From the NCBI GenBank assembly GCA_023634235.1, contig JAMKCF010000006.1, positions 11,189,751 to 11,253,750 on the forward strand: a stretch of DNA of 64,000 nt. The letters are read 5' to 3'. Source of the stretch: Pisaster brevispinus (taxonomy: Eukaryota > Echinodermata > Asteroidea > Forcipulatida > Asteriidae). A program made the position numbers and the translations under genes. Below, in pieces: positions 1-12,400 of this stretch (positions are counted from its first letter, which is position 1; each line of letters begins with the position of its first letter). The notes below the pieces were generated by a model. The model was not told where the DNA came from and did no database searches. It was given only the letters and a program-made list of their open reading frames with translations.

Positions 1-199
1 TGCTCCAGATATTCCGTGGACACAAGGTAAGCTGGGTATCCAAGGCCTAATCAAAAGTCAGAGTGGGGGGGGGGGGACAAAATGAGACCACACCCAGTAT
101 TCTTTTGAACAACAATAAATGTCAACACTCCCCATGAAGGTCACCCACAACAGCATAATATACATATTTGCATCGTTATTATTATTAATATTATTATTA

Positions 200-560
200 A
201 TTTTTTGAGATATCGCCTAACATCACAAGACTTGATGGCCACTTCAAGGTGAGGGCTACACTTAACTGATTTTGACTTTTGAACCAAATCAACTGGGGGC
301 ACTTTGCCACCTACTCCTGGGGCTGAAACAGGGTAACCCCCTTCACAGTCTGTAAGGATGTAGGCATTAGTATCATCCACTAATAAGAGCCTGGCTGGTA
401 GAGCAGAGTGCACTTCCTTCCCAACTTTTTACAAAGCAATTATGATTCAGTGCCTTGCTCAAGGGCACCAGTGTCATGACCGGTATTTAAACCCACACTC
501 TGCTGCTGACAACACCAGAGCTTGGGTCCGGTGAACTAGACTGCTCAGCCACATGCCACA
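200..560 (-). repeat. tRNA-headed SINE remnant
   Basis: The head (about 437-560 on the minus strand) has a degenerate B box, then GTCATGACACTGGTGCCCTT and GAGCAAGGCACT. This is the same core as the copies at 1196-1450, 31530-31830, 33985-34350 and 60505-60890. The 3' part from 200 to 437 probably belongs to it but its tail does not match the other copies clearly. Confidence 0.7.
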
Positions 561-711
561 ATAACATCCTGCCATAGACCATATTTTTTATTCAGAGTAT
601 TCCTGCCAGTAAAAAAGCCTATGAAATTGATAACTGCATCGAACAAAGTTTAAAGTCACTCTGCAGTGGTTTTACCCACAAATGGCACACTGGGAGAGTG
701 ACAACTGTGTA

Positions 712-926
712 GGCCATGTCACGTGAGGCAACTTAAGTGCAACCTGTTCCAGGCAATCTCCAATAAGGAAATTCATTCACATTTCAGTTTTCTCATTTTT
801 TGTCCTTGTGGATAGTGAGTTACAGCTAGATGAATGTCTCTTGTTCTGCCAAAGTGTTCCTTGTGTAGCCAGGGCAGTTGGTTGCCTCCAAGTTGCCTGA
901 AAAAAATATTGCCCTGTGTGTCAAGG
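712..926. mobile_element. MITE with GGCCATGTCAC inverted termini (copy 1)
   Basis: It starts AGGCCATGTCACGTGAGGCA and ends with the complement of GCCTTGACACACAGGGCA. A second copy in the opposite orientation is at 45601-45825. Both lack coding capacity. The inverted termini and about 215-225 bp length indicate a non-autonomous DNA transposon. Confidence 0.75.
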
Positions 927-1195
927 CTCTATTGCTGAAAAGATCAACTTGAATTCTTGAAAAAAGGTTTGAGTCCGGCTAACTGCTCGTTTTCTTTGTC
1001 TGTCTATCACCCAAGATCCGAATCTTCGACCAACGTCAAGATCCGTATGCTCAAAAAGAGACAGCCCAAGATCGCAAGCTGCGCAACATGCGTCTTCAAT
1101 CGCGTCGCAAGTCTTGTGTAGTCTCGTAAGTACACTGCCCCAATTTTGATGCCTGAGCATAATTACACCGGTCATTGTGCCATTTCATTCTTTTA

Positions 1196-1450
1196 AAACC
1201 ATCTCAGTTCCCTGGGGGAGTATGCAGCCTGGTCTGCCAAGTACGTAGTGCACCAAGCTACACTTGTAAATCAAAAACAAGAACCACCCCTGCCTTCACA
1301 TGTACCCATTTACCCCTGGGTGAAGAGAAGCAATTATAACTAAGTGTCTTGCTTAAGGAAACAAGTGTCATGACCGGGATTCAAACCCACACTCTGATGA
1401 CTTGACCACTAGAACTGGAGTCCGATGCCACTAGACCACTTGGCCATGAC
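1196..1450 (-). repeat. tRNA-headed SINE, tail type 1
   Basis: Read on the minus strand: a tRNA-Leu-like head, GTGTGGGTTTGAATCCCGGT (B box), the shared core, then a tail with GGGGTAAATGGGTACATGTG and GGTGGTTCTTG. It matches the copy at 60505-60890 along its length. Confidence 0.85.
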
Positions 1451-2293
1451 ACCGTATTAATGCTTGCAATATCACTTAACATCAATTGAAACCAGTATGG
1501 CATTGTTCTGTACCTTTGTTTTTCTCAGGGGCTACTAGGCAACATTAGGACAATACAGCCGCCGTCACTTTCAACTGGCAAAGACTCTCCCAGGTTTTCG
1601 TGGCAACTACTGTACACAACATGAAGTTTCTATTTGGGCAAAACTAATCAATCATGTAAATATTTACTTTAAAAAACAATACAATATTTACTGGGTTTCA
1701 ATTTAAAAAAACTAAAACGTAAGAGATGTTTGCGAAAGCTGAATTATTTTAGCTTACTTCCTTAAATGCCACATAGCTTAAATGCAAGTAAAAGAAATAA
1801 CTTCAGTGTTGAAATGCCCAGATGCAAAGGTCTTCTGCCATCAGATAAAACATAATTTTATAAAACCAGATAAATTTAAATAGAACAAAACAATTTGTGT
1901 GCAATCAAAACAGTCAAAATTTGAATTTGCATTGTTAATATTATAACCACAGGTAGCACTGCCAAGACAGAAAATTAATAGTTAAAAAAAAAAAATTGTG
2001 GTGGTCAGTGAACAACATTTTATACACCAGAATAGAAAAATAAATTGATAGTATATCAACAAATATTGCCATTATATTCAGGGCGTGACATTTACACTTG
2101 ACCGCTGGCCCAAAGGCCAGAGATTTTGGATATAGGCCACTTCATTATAATGATGTTATTAGCACAACTTCTTATTACCCATGTGACAATGAGATAAATC
2201 TTCTCTTAGAGCTCGTTCAAATAAAAAACAATGTTTATGCTAAACTGTGTGGAAGTTTTTTCTCGTTTTGATTCTGGTCTTGTAAAAAACATC
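1451..2293. other. AT-rich flanking DNA without recognised features
   Basis: No open frame of note, no repeat match I can see within the window, and only A/T homopolymer runs (for example near 1982-1993). Confidence 0.6.
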
Positions 2294-2432
2294 TGGGCTC
2301 GATTTCCGAAGCACTAAGATTCATCTTAAGACAAGTTGTCAGTATTGCCATAGTGATTTGCATTGTGACATCACACTTTGTTTAGCAATTAAGATTGATA
2401 CAATCTTAACTCTTTGTGAAATCAGCCTTAGG
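2294..2432. mobile_element. Short MITE with GATTTC(A/C)CAAAG-type termini (copy 1)
   Basis: Begins GGGCTCGATTTCCGAAGCAC and ends TCTTTGTGAAATCAGCCTT, forming imperfect inverted termini. The middle (GTGATGTCACA-like, with CTATGGTGAT-like motifs) matches copies at 50090-50235 and 53027-53560. Confidence 0.75.
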
Positions 2433-2739
2433 TCCAGTAACTTTTTCAGTTCTGAACACGATCGAGAACAGCCCAGAATAGCCCGTCATGTGGAATGTTT
2501 GTGACTGGCTGTCTGCTTACTTTTATTTCTAAAGCACAAGCCTATGGACCATTATGCTGGCAAGTATAGCCGAATAGGAATGGGTGGTCACAAAGCTCAG
2601 TATTCCATTGGTTACTACAGTCTACCATAAGCAATTCGGCAACAGACAGTTAGCGTCAATATGTATGACAAGATTGTCACAAACTGCCGGATTATAAATT
2701 GAACCAGGCCAAAACATCGTAGAAAACTAAAACATTTGT

Positions 2740-3612
2740 GCAACATTTTTGGCTACAACAGCAGCCACTGCGAGAAATACCGGCAAACCCCTTCTCTCAG
2801 CGATAAGTGCAACTGTGTTCTTTTATGTGCGAAACACGCGGGACCTACGGATTTACGCTCCATCCGAAGGACGAAGCAGTAGTAGGGTGTAAGAGGGCCT
2901 CATCAGCCCGATGCCATCTTGGGAACCTCCGATGGTCACTTTCCATGCATCCCGGTCCAGCGTCAGCATCCGCAACTCAGCAGTTTCTTATTGCACTATG
3001 TCTTTTCTTCAGCTGGTCTCAGAGGTGTGTCTCCTACTGCGCCTGCTCCTAGCTCCATCGACAGAATCCCACAGCACTAGAGGGGATGCAGAATGATGCA
3101 CACAGTGGCCAGCCAGCTTCTCCCTCCGTTCTCTGACCTTAGCAGATACTCTGGGCAGGGTGCCATAGAGCTGGATGTTGGACACATGGTCTTCCCAACT
3201 GGGTCCAATTTCGTAGAGCTGCTAACCGCAAGCACACGAAATCACATGCTTACCTTCCGGTGCTTACTGTATGAAAATAAATGACGTAGCAATGTAAATC
3301 CATGATGAACGTGCAAGCTGGCAACCTAATTTTCTTGTTAGTCTGTGATTTCTTGCTAACCTGTGAAATACGCTTAAGCAAATTTTTCTGCTACAGTTTG
3401 CTTTAATACCCTTAAGCAGTGATATGAAATTGGCCCCTGATGTCGAGTGCCATCTTGAGTGGTCTTTTGTAGAAGTTCAGTAGTTCTCTTTTGTGTTTTA
3501 CTGTCATAGTCAACGTCTCGGCTCCAAACAGAAGTACAGACTCAACCGTAGCCATGATTAGGCCCCACTTGATGTTGTTGGAAAGACCAGATCTCCACAC
3601 TCTGTTCATTCA
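2740..3612 (-). mobile_element. Degenerate non-LTR retrotransposon, reverse-transcriptase C-terminus plus 3' tail
   Basis: On the minus strand, 3609-3412 encodes a fragment with ATVESVLLFGAETLTMT, typical of the end of LINE reverse transcriptases. Further on, 3180-2890 encodes YGTLPRVSAKVRERREKLAG and LDRDAWKVT, with two in-frame stops (TGA, TAA). About 130 bp between them does not align to a coding frame. The end (2885-2740) reads CTTCGGATGGAGCGTAAATC and GAGAGAAGGGGTTTGCC, which is the same as the 3' tail of the SINE at 31530-31830. This is a dead copy. Confidence 0.8.
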
Positions 3613-3745
3613 GGACGAATCAATAATGGTGAAGTGTCTAGCTTAAGGACACAAGTGTCAAGACCGGGACTTGAACCCGCACTCTGCTGATTGGAAATAC
3701 CAGAGCTTGAGTACGATGCTCTTAACCGTTCGCCACAACATGCAG
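3613..3745 (-). repeat. SINE head adjoining the LINE remnant
   Basis: On the minus strand: a tRNA-like head ending GTGCGGGTTCAAGTCCCGGT, then CTTGACACTTGTGTCCTT and the core CATTATTG. The usual tail start (TTCGTCCTGAATGA here) is followed directly by reverse-transcriptase sequence instead of the rest of the tail. Confidence 0.8.
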
Positions 3746-3845
3746 AGCATGAGAAAACTCTGTACCTGGGGTAACTAAACAATTCAATGAAAACCTAAAA
3801 GAGATCACTGACACCAAAAATATGAACAATCATCAAACCACGAGT

Positions 3846-6800
3846 ATGTTTTTAAAGAAAAAATCTTTATTTCTGAATACCCAGAATCCACATTGACTCT
3901 GTTCTTTTATCATTTAAAATTTCTTAGTACAAATTACAGCATTTAAACCTGCATTATAAATACATCAATTTTCACTTCAGGAAACGTTGGTCGTTTCTAA
4001 ATGATCATAAATACAAAAGAGCATACATCAAATGAAAGTGAAGGGAAAATATTGAAAATCTTTAATAACTTATGAACTCGTTAATTTCTCCCGTTTTAAA
4101 GCACCTTTTCATTTGTTTGATTTCCAAAATACCCCCTTTTTCCTTACAAGCATTTTTTTCTTCTTTGACCAATTTTTTGGTTAAAGCCTGACAAAAAATA
4201 AGTGTCCGCTAGCATTCCATGATTTTTTAAAATATTTTTTTTGGAATAACTTTCCAAAAAATGGCACATGCAACATTCAAGTGTGATAATCCTCACTGAG
4301 ACAAAAAGATTTTATTTTATTTTGTTTCAAGAATGTTTACTACAAATAGGATCACAATAAGCACAAGTATAAGTTTACCAGAAAAGTCCACTGGTACCCA
4401 GAAAAATACTGCATGCAACGATGAGGAGTAGTTCTAACTGGTGTTCAGCTTTTTACAGTAAGCACAAACATCCAATCACAGATAAATCTTTTGTACAAAT
4501 TTACATCTTAGGAAAAAACGACCCCCCCAAAAAAAATTGTTTAAATAAAATATATATATATATATAATCAATGTGTGAACACCTCAGCGAAAAAAATACC
4601 AAAATACATATGCAATATTTTACCCCTGTTGTAATATATGCTTAAAGTTTTGAAATATTTCAACACTCGCTTAGTGATATGGCAAGAATTCTCAATTGCT
4701 ACCCAGATTCTGAGGACAACCTGATATAACAATGAATGCAGGGAAGGACACCACTTACTTGGCACATCCACCCAAAGTACAAACCTAGCAGCAAAAACTA
4801 ACCACATCCCATAACCTGGCTTCCAAAACTACTAACTACTTTGACTTTAGTTGGTTGATCTTCTTACACCTAAATTGCTAACCCTTGCAAACTCCTAACA
4901 AATAGCCATTTCCTGGGAAATTGCTACCCCTGCTTGGGAGTAGGGTTAAGCGAGATAACCTCGGCGTTAGCATGCCAAGTGTTAATTCTTCCCAGGAACA
5001 TTGAGTATGAAATGAACATGGGATGGTGGTGGGTTTGAAACTCCCAAGGAATTTCCTGGGGTTTTATTTCCTTGGAATTAGCTCTGTAAATGTGCAAAAA
5101 GGGGCTAAACTTTCTATGGTGCTTGCGAGAGCCTCTTTGAATTGTATTTCCACTGTGCAATGTTTCAAATTCTACAGCAAACACTGGTGGAATAGGGCCC
5201 AAGTTCATAAAGCTGTTCAGCAGAAACTACTGCTTAATAAATATGAGCAGGGCACCAGTCACAACTATGTAAAATTTGTGATTTTTGGCTGGTAACCCGT
5301 TTCTGCAAAGCAAGATTTGTCTGTGCTATAAAAATTGGGTCAGGTGGCCATTCCCGCTTTGTCATTTGTTTAATGCAGCTCTTTGTTACTCCGCCAACTG
5401 TGAGTTGATTGCAAAGTGGAACAGATTACAGCAACTTTAACCAACCTGAGCATTTTGTTACATTTAGCAGGATTAGAGCTCTAAGATGCATGTAGCTTTT
5501 TTCCCCATAACTCCAAAGAAACGAATCAATGTCAGCAAAATCTATTCTTTACAAAGTGGGATGTCGCCAATTACCAGACCTCTACTAACAATTATGTGGC
5601 TGTGAAACTCGCAGCCGACGATCAGTCAAATTCGCTAATCTGGGCGAATTTGAAAAAAAAACACACCAAAAAACCCCAATTGCATTCTGTTCAACTGGAG
5701 GACAAGAACATTTATAATAGGCTTCATCAATATAACACTACTTTATAACTCTACAGTTATAAAATTGCATGTTTTGTGTCGAGTATTTACATTAATAGTT
5801 CAGGCTTAATAGACACATCACTATCAAAGCTCACTGTACTATTGCAGACTATTGACAATTAATAATAAATACAATTGAGTATTATCAGTTACACAATAGT
5901 GTATAGTGTTCTTTTAGCGTTCAAAAATATTACTTCTCACTACTACAGAAGTTTACAGGACAGTTTTGATACATTTCAATTCGTTCATTTTGATGACAAC
6001 CCCCCCCCCCCCCCTGAAAATTTGAAATCGATGAAAAATTATGAGATGGTACAGATCTCTTGCACATTTTGAACGTCACAAACTAAACCAGCGCCCTCAG
6101 TGAGGTCAAACGATGTCGGGTCATCACGGCTCACAGCGATCGACACGTAATCACACAAAATTTGTGTTTTTTTCTTAATGTTCGACCTCGACTATATTCG
6201 TTCATGCAAGGATCTTATTCAACAGGCCAGCTACGATTTCTTTACAGCAACATGACAATCACACAGAAACACTGGCATATCTGATTTGAAAAAAAAATCA
6301 ATCAGAACTTTTCAAATAACACTGTCAGAGTCATCTTCTTCATGAGAGACACCAAACAATGTAAGCTAAGCATTAGCCATCCTTAAAAACACTCAGAATA
6401 CTGGTGTTTTTCTTCTATCCAGATTACCCAATCACGGTGGACACAAAATCTTTAGAGTAAAAAATGTATTCCCGATATTACCCCGATCGTGAACATCACT
6501 GATAAATTATCAAAGCAGTATGTACACTGTACAGGACTGACCAAAACATTTTGACACTGAAAGACAAACTGGAGTGGAGTGTAAAAGTTGACTCTCTACG
6601 TATTCACCTTCACAAAACAATTCTTTCAAACTTCAGAAAGTGGCAAGATGAGTGAAACTTCTGTTTCCCCCATCTTTGAAACTGCCTCTATAGAGAAGAA
6701 TTGAAAGATTTGGGGGGTTTTATTTTGGTTTTTGTTGTTGTTGCACTCCGAATCACAAACATGTTTACTACTCCATTGTTTCCTATGTACAATACTGTAC

Positions 6801-9491
6801 AGTAGTGTTTCTCCATAATTACAATCTTTATTTCATTTTTAGCGTTAGAACTACACCTTATGAACAAATAAATATTTGATTTTTAAAAACTTTTTGTACA
6901 ACGGGAACGGAAGAAAACCAAGTACTACTGAATACACACTCTGTCATGTGGCTTGGCACGATGGAAGTGCAAACCACTAAACTACATGTACTGTATGTAG
7001 AATGGCTGAATGGAAGATGTTGAATAAAAGAAATGTGTACGGTGGGGAAACAAATAAAGGAACATCAAGAAATCCTCGTAAATCTTTGCTACAACTTCAC
7101 CTGCTCTAAGAATTATCCTATCTGCTTAAAGTTGCATCTCCCGATTTTTTCGCCAAATTACCAAAACTTTTCTTCTTCTTTTTTTTCTCTAAACGCAATA
7201 GATGACAAGCTTTCCAATGAAACTTCTTTGCATGTTTAAGGCTCAATGGATAAAATACTTGTAAATTCCAAATTGTTTGTACATGGCCATCCACTGGTAA
7301 GGTGAGATAGTGTCAGATTCTGACAATAACTCATTTGTATCTTTTAAATAACTATTACTAATCGTTTTGTGTTTGTAACTCAAATGAAAGTTTATAACTT
7401 CCTCGACTAAAAGATTTGATATCTAGCATTTGAATCAGTTTTGGCATCAATTTGGCAAACAAATCATGTGATGCATCTTTACCCAGGTAATATGCTAAGC
7501 AAAATGGAGCAGGGGACCAGTCCAAAACATGATCATCACAAGACATTATTACCTGGTAACCTGTTAAAAGTATACATTTAGTAAGACTTCTCTCTGCTAA
7601 GCAGCCACATGAAATGGACTTTTGCTAAAAAGACAAAATATTGCAGAAAATGAACATCACAAAGTATTAATAAGAAATGTGTGCAGCAGACCACATTTTG
7701 TCACAATCCCATCTGAATACGCCATTCAGTTAGGCATTTTACCTTTTTTATCCATTAAGAATTAAAAGGTTTTGTCATCTACAATTTTAGGTGAAAATTA
7801 TTATTCTGAATTTAACTAACAGACAATAATGTAAAAGGGCGCATCCAAATCAGTATATATCGAAAAATAGGAATAGTTAAATATAATGCATATTTCAATC
7901 ACATTGCATGATCACAACTGTGCATTTTTTTCAAACAGCTTTCCTTGTGTTCCGGATATTCAGTCCCTGAAACGAATATTCGAAGCAGTAATTATTCCGA
8001 ATGGAAACAGCTCCAGGCTCAACGTGAAAACAGAAACTGGTAGAAAATCATTAGAAATCTACTCCAAACTAACAACTAAAATTAGAAAAAGTTACTCGAG
8101 TGGTAAAAAAAGGTCCACAGAGAAGACGGTACCAAAAGGACTGCTTTGAGCAGGAGGGGGGAAAAAAGGCACTGAGATGAAAAAAAGAGTAGAAAATCAT
8201 ACATCCATAATTTATGCTATTCTAGATGCTTAATTACTCAATGCAAAATTAATCTAAGTGATTTATCTTTGCTGTGAATACTTTGGGACTCTAAGGTCAA
8301 ATTTAGTTTTGTGATCCACTCATTTCAAATAGATAAGAGTCCATAAGAAAATGGGAAAACATTTACAAGTCTGTAACCTCAAGTTAAAATGTTGTAAAAT
8401 GCCACTGTGTTTGATACCCAAACACTCCAAATCCCAAACAGTCGACGATGTCACACTTCATGGTCTGTACACTTTTGTACAGAGAATTTTCAGTTCATTC
8501 CTGAGTTCTAATGATTTTCAATCAAAACGGCATTGCATTTGCGCTTATGACTGGCACAGCAATTCCTCTTTGGAATGCACAGATTCATTTGTTTTTTGCT
8601 GTCCGATGACGTCAGGTTTCAAAACTTCGCTCTGAAAGAATGATATTTTGCACCAATTTAACGTGGATTAGAGACTTGTAACTTCCCCCCCCTTTCATGA
8701 GGACTCTATTGGAAAATGAGTGCATCACAAAACTGAATTTGACCTTGGAGCCCCTTTTTAACAGACACAAAAACATGCAGTTGTGAGGTTTAAGACATGA
8801 TCAAAATATTAAACATTGCACACTAATTTTGGGCGGGAAATTTACAGTTGAACCTAGAAATACAAAAGAGGAGAACATTTAGCTTGATAATACATCTGGC
8901 TGATTAATTTTCAAGAAGAAAAAACCAACGCGAATAATAACTTAAATTCAAATTTCACTTGGATAAGCTCGGGCATTTAGCATTTTTACCATAGCTTTAT
9001 GGAGTGCTTTTAAGGCTAATGGCATGAGGTGCTTTATCAGTTCATGCCATTCATTATCATTATTAACAATATAAAAAAATGTTTTTTTATAACACAGTTG
9101 TAGCCTTGTTCTTTATTGTGTAAATTTTAACCTTTCTTCGACTTATCTTTTAATAATGATAGTTTTGTATGATCTTGACACAATGCAAAGTTGTAACATC
9201 TTGATATTATTCTGTGGGTGCATCTTAACAGTACAGTTAACTCTGAGCACAGTTAAGTCACTGTTTCCAACATGGCAAGGCCCACACTTTCATAGTGCCG
9301 CTAAGCAGAATAACAAGCAGGAAAACAGTCATGGACAGTATGCATATGGTATTTTGGCTGCTAACCAGTTTCTGCTTAGCAACATTTTTCTGAGCTCAGC
9401 AGATGTGCTGAAAAAGTTGCTTTGGAATATGTTAATAATCTTCAAATAAAAATGTCTGCTTTACCAAGGTATGAGGATTTAAGTTTGGCGT
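3846..9491 (-). other. Probable long 3' UTR of APC
   Basis: This is AT-rich, non-coding sequence after the stop codon. Candidate poly(A) signals on the minus strand (AATAAA) lie near 9111, 6826 and 3862. The last is followed by an A/T-rich stretch, and just beyond it begin SINE and LINE remnants. The UTR could end at any of these signals. The region is not repeat-free: pieces at about 4869-5090, 5185-5295, 7440-7620 and 9285-9400 resemble dispersed repeats elsewhere in the window. The extent is an inference from signals only. Confidence 0.35.
4869..5090 (+). repeat. Dispersed repeat shared with 50235-50480
   Basis: Shares CCCCTGCTTGGGAGTAGGGT, TAAGCGAGATAACC, GAAATGAACATGGG and GGAATTTCCTGGGGTTTT with the other copy in the same order. 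It has no coding content. It lies in the presumed 3' UTR. Confidence 0.75.
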
Positions 9492-12400
9492 TCACACTGT
9501 AGTCACCCTTGATGATAATGTAGGGCTAATCAAATCACTGTCTTCACTACTGCAACCTATCTCCTCTTGGTGGCCATCCTGTCGCTTGTAGCGTCCATAC
9601 CTCTGAGCGTAGTCCCTGGACTCCTGAAAGCTGTTGGAGTGATATGTCTGGAATCGACGCTGAGCCATGTCTGGGCTCTGAGGCTCGCTCTGACTTCGCT
9701 TACTAGGGCTGTAGTTGAAGGGGGACACCAAGACCGGGATGGCAGTGGTGGGTGAGCTGTCACTACGATTGATCCCAAATGGTTTCTTAGGAAGACGGAG
9801 GCGTTGGGGCCGTGGAGGAGACTGACTTCCAGATGTATACATCGGGGAGCTGTCCGAGACACTTTTGCTGTGGCCGTTTTTTGTCTCCCCCATGACGGGT
9901 GCGGAGTGTGTACTCTCAGTGTCGCCTTCATTTTCGGCGCTGTCCAACCGGATGAAGGAGTGCAACCGATTCTCCAGTCGGAATTGTTTGAACTCTGGCG
10001 AGGGGCTATCATCCGTGCGATTGCCATTCTCGATCTGATAAGCACCTTTGCAAGGGCTGTCGGGACTTGTCAAATCACTCGGCACCTCCGAGCCACTTTC
10101 AAACAGATACTCATCGGGGAGTTCCTCTTTGAAAATATCGGTCTCACTGTCCCATTCTACAAACTCGTCCGGCATTACCTCATTGTCAATGTTATCATCG
10201 CTGTTCCAAGGCCCTAATTGGTCCAGCCTTTGATCGAGTGTAATCCCTTCATGATCTGTTTCTGGACTTGTGAGATCTGACTCCGGGCTCAGAATCTGGG
10301 TAGGATCATCGCTTTTCCCTTTCCCATGGGTCTTCCTCTTCTTATCATCCTTTGATTTCTGTTTGGTGTCATCAGCCTCTGCTTTCTTCCCCTTTATTTT
10401 CAACTTCAGGAATGAAAATTTCTTCTTGTCTCCCTTTTTGTCCACTGTTTCTTTGCCCTGTTTACTAGCAGTGCTTTGCTTCTCGAATTGACCGGGTTGT
10501 TTCTGATTCTGAAGGTGTTTAGAAGTAGAGGAGCTAGTCGATGTTGTAGCACTGTTTGAGGATTTCACACTTCTTGCAGACCCGGTGTGACTGGTTTGAC
10601 TTTGTAAACTATGAGTGGAGCTGTTCTGCCTGGACATGGAGCTGATACTACGTGTGGACGCCCGTGTAGATTCATCTCTCTTGACCCAAACACCATCTTG
10701 GCTTGAGGCTGAAACTGGCGAGGTAACATTTCCTCCGTAATTTTTTACAGGGATGTCAAATTCCTTGCAGAGGTCTCTCGGCTTCTCTGCAGACTTTGGG
10801 GAATTTCTCCCCTGTTCTTCCCTTGAATTAGCCCTTGAAACTTTTGGACTTTGTGAACGACTGTTACTAGTCAGTGGGCTTTGTGATCTAGCATTTCCAG
10901 TAGAGGGACTACCTGATCTCGCTTTAGAACTTCCCCAGTTTTTCGGAGCTGTCACACTGCTATTCCATGAAGGAGCTGATTGCGGTTCCTTTTTAGACCT
11001 CTGAACCAAAGCTGGAGACTTGGGGGCTGTCTTCGTGGGATTAGTTCTAATTGAACTCCTTTCTGTTGCCACTGTTTTTACAGCAGGCTTCACAGCACTG
11101 AGGGGCATTTTACGTGAAGTTGGTGGTGTTTTAGTAACACTGCCAGATGGCTTTGGCTTGGCGGTGCCTGTCGGTTTCTGCACTTTGTCAGAAACGCTTT
11201 GTTCACTGTCAACCGACATCCTTCTCCAGCCACCGTCTGATGATGGAGAAGTCATCTCTTCATTGTCCTTATCAAGATCCTCATTATCCTCCTCTTCAGC
11301 AGGCTCGTCTGGACTGAAAACATCTTCGTTTTCCATGGTCTCTTCCTTCTCTTCTATTTCTTTAAAAGCTTTCTCAGCCTCTGAGTCACTTCCCATGGTG
11401 TTCTCTGGAGTTTGCTCTGGCAGCGAGGCACTCTCCTTGGTGAATGTTGACTGTTTCACCAGCAAAGGTCTTTGTGAATCTATGCTCAAAAAGAACTCAT
11501 TCGAATCTGCACTTGCCTTTACAAGAGTTGCTTTCTTCTCTCCTGAGACCAGCGAACTGCCAATTTTCTTATCACCTGGAGCTGCAGAACTGGTTGATTT
11601 CGTGTTTCCTGAGGCTGGAGAACTGCTGGCTTTCTTGTCCCCATGGCCTAGATTACCAACAGTTTTCTTTTCTCCTGGGCCTGGAGAATTACTGGCTTTC
11701 TTCAAGGGGGCCTTCCCTGGTGTTCTGTTCCTTGGTGAAACACTTCTTGCTGGGATACCAGAAATACTATTTCTTGGGGAGAGGCTCCTAGATGATGTCT
11801 CTGAAATGCTAGACCTCGGGGAAGTGGTTTTTGCACCACTTCCAGAGACGCTATTGCGGGGTGAGACACTCCTTGATCCAGGCCCGGATATGCTGCTCCT
11901 TGGAGAGGAAGTTTTCTGCGGAACTCCAGTGACACTATTTCTCGGGGATAGACTTCTAGTTGGAAGACCTGTTTTTGGTGAGGGTGATGTTCCCCCCGAC
12001 CCTCGGCCTGCTGCAGTTTTTGTTAATCCGGTTAATGGTTTCCTGGTGCCGGCTGTGGTATGAGGACTAGGAGAGCTGGTCCTTGATGACAATGGGCTCC
12101 GTGCTGGACTCTGTGAGGTGCTTTTTGCTGCCGGTCCTGTGCGAGAGGTAACACTGCTGACAGATCCCCTTGGAGAGCGACTGGCTGGCGAAGATGGGGA
12201 AGTATTTCTGGAAGAACTAGGTGAGCTTTTAGAAGAAGACAAATTTGATTTCGTAGGAACTGCCCGACTAGGATCACGGCCCGGCTGGGTAACTTTACTT
12301 CCTGCCTGGGGCTTGGAAGATGCTTGTTTATTTGCAAGACTCTTGGTTGCTGTTGCTGTTAACTGTACTGGCTTCCGTGGTGGTGTGATACTCCTAGGAG

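Noticed and set aside
11020..12063. 347-codon plus-strand open frame opposite the APC last exon
   Set aside because: It is the antisense shadow of the Ser/Pro/Arg/Lys-rich coding region; the repeat structure and codon pattern belong to the minus-strand frame, which has conserved motifs.
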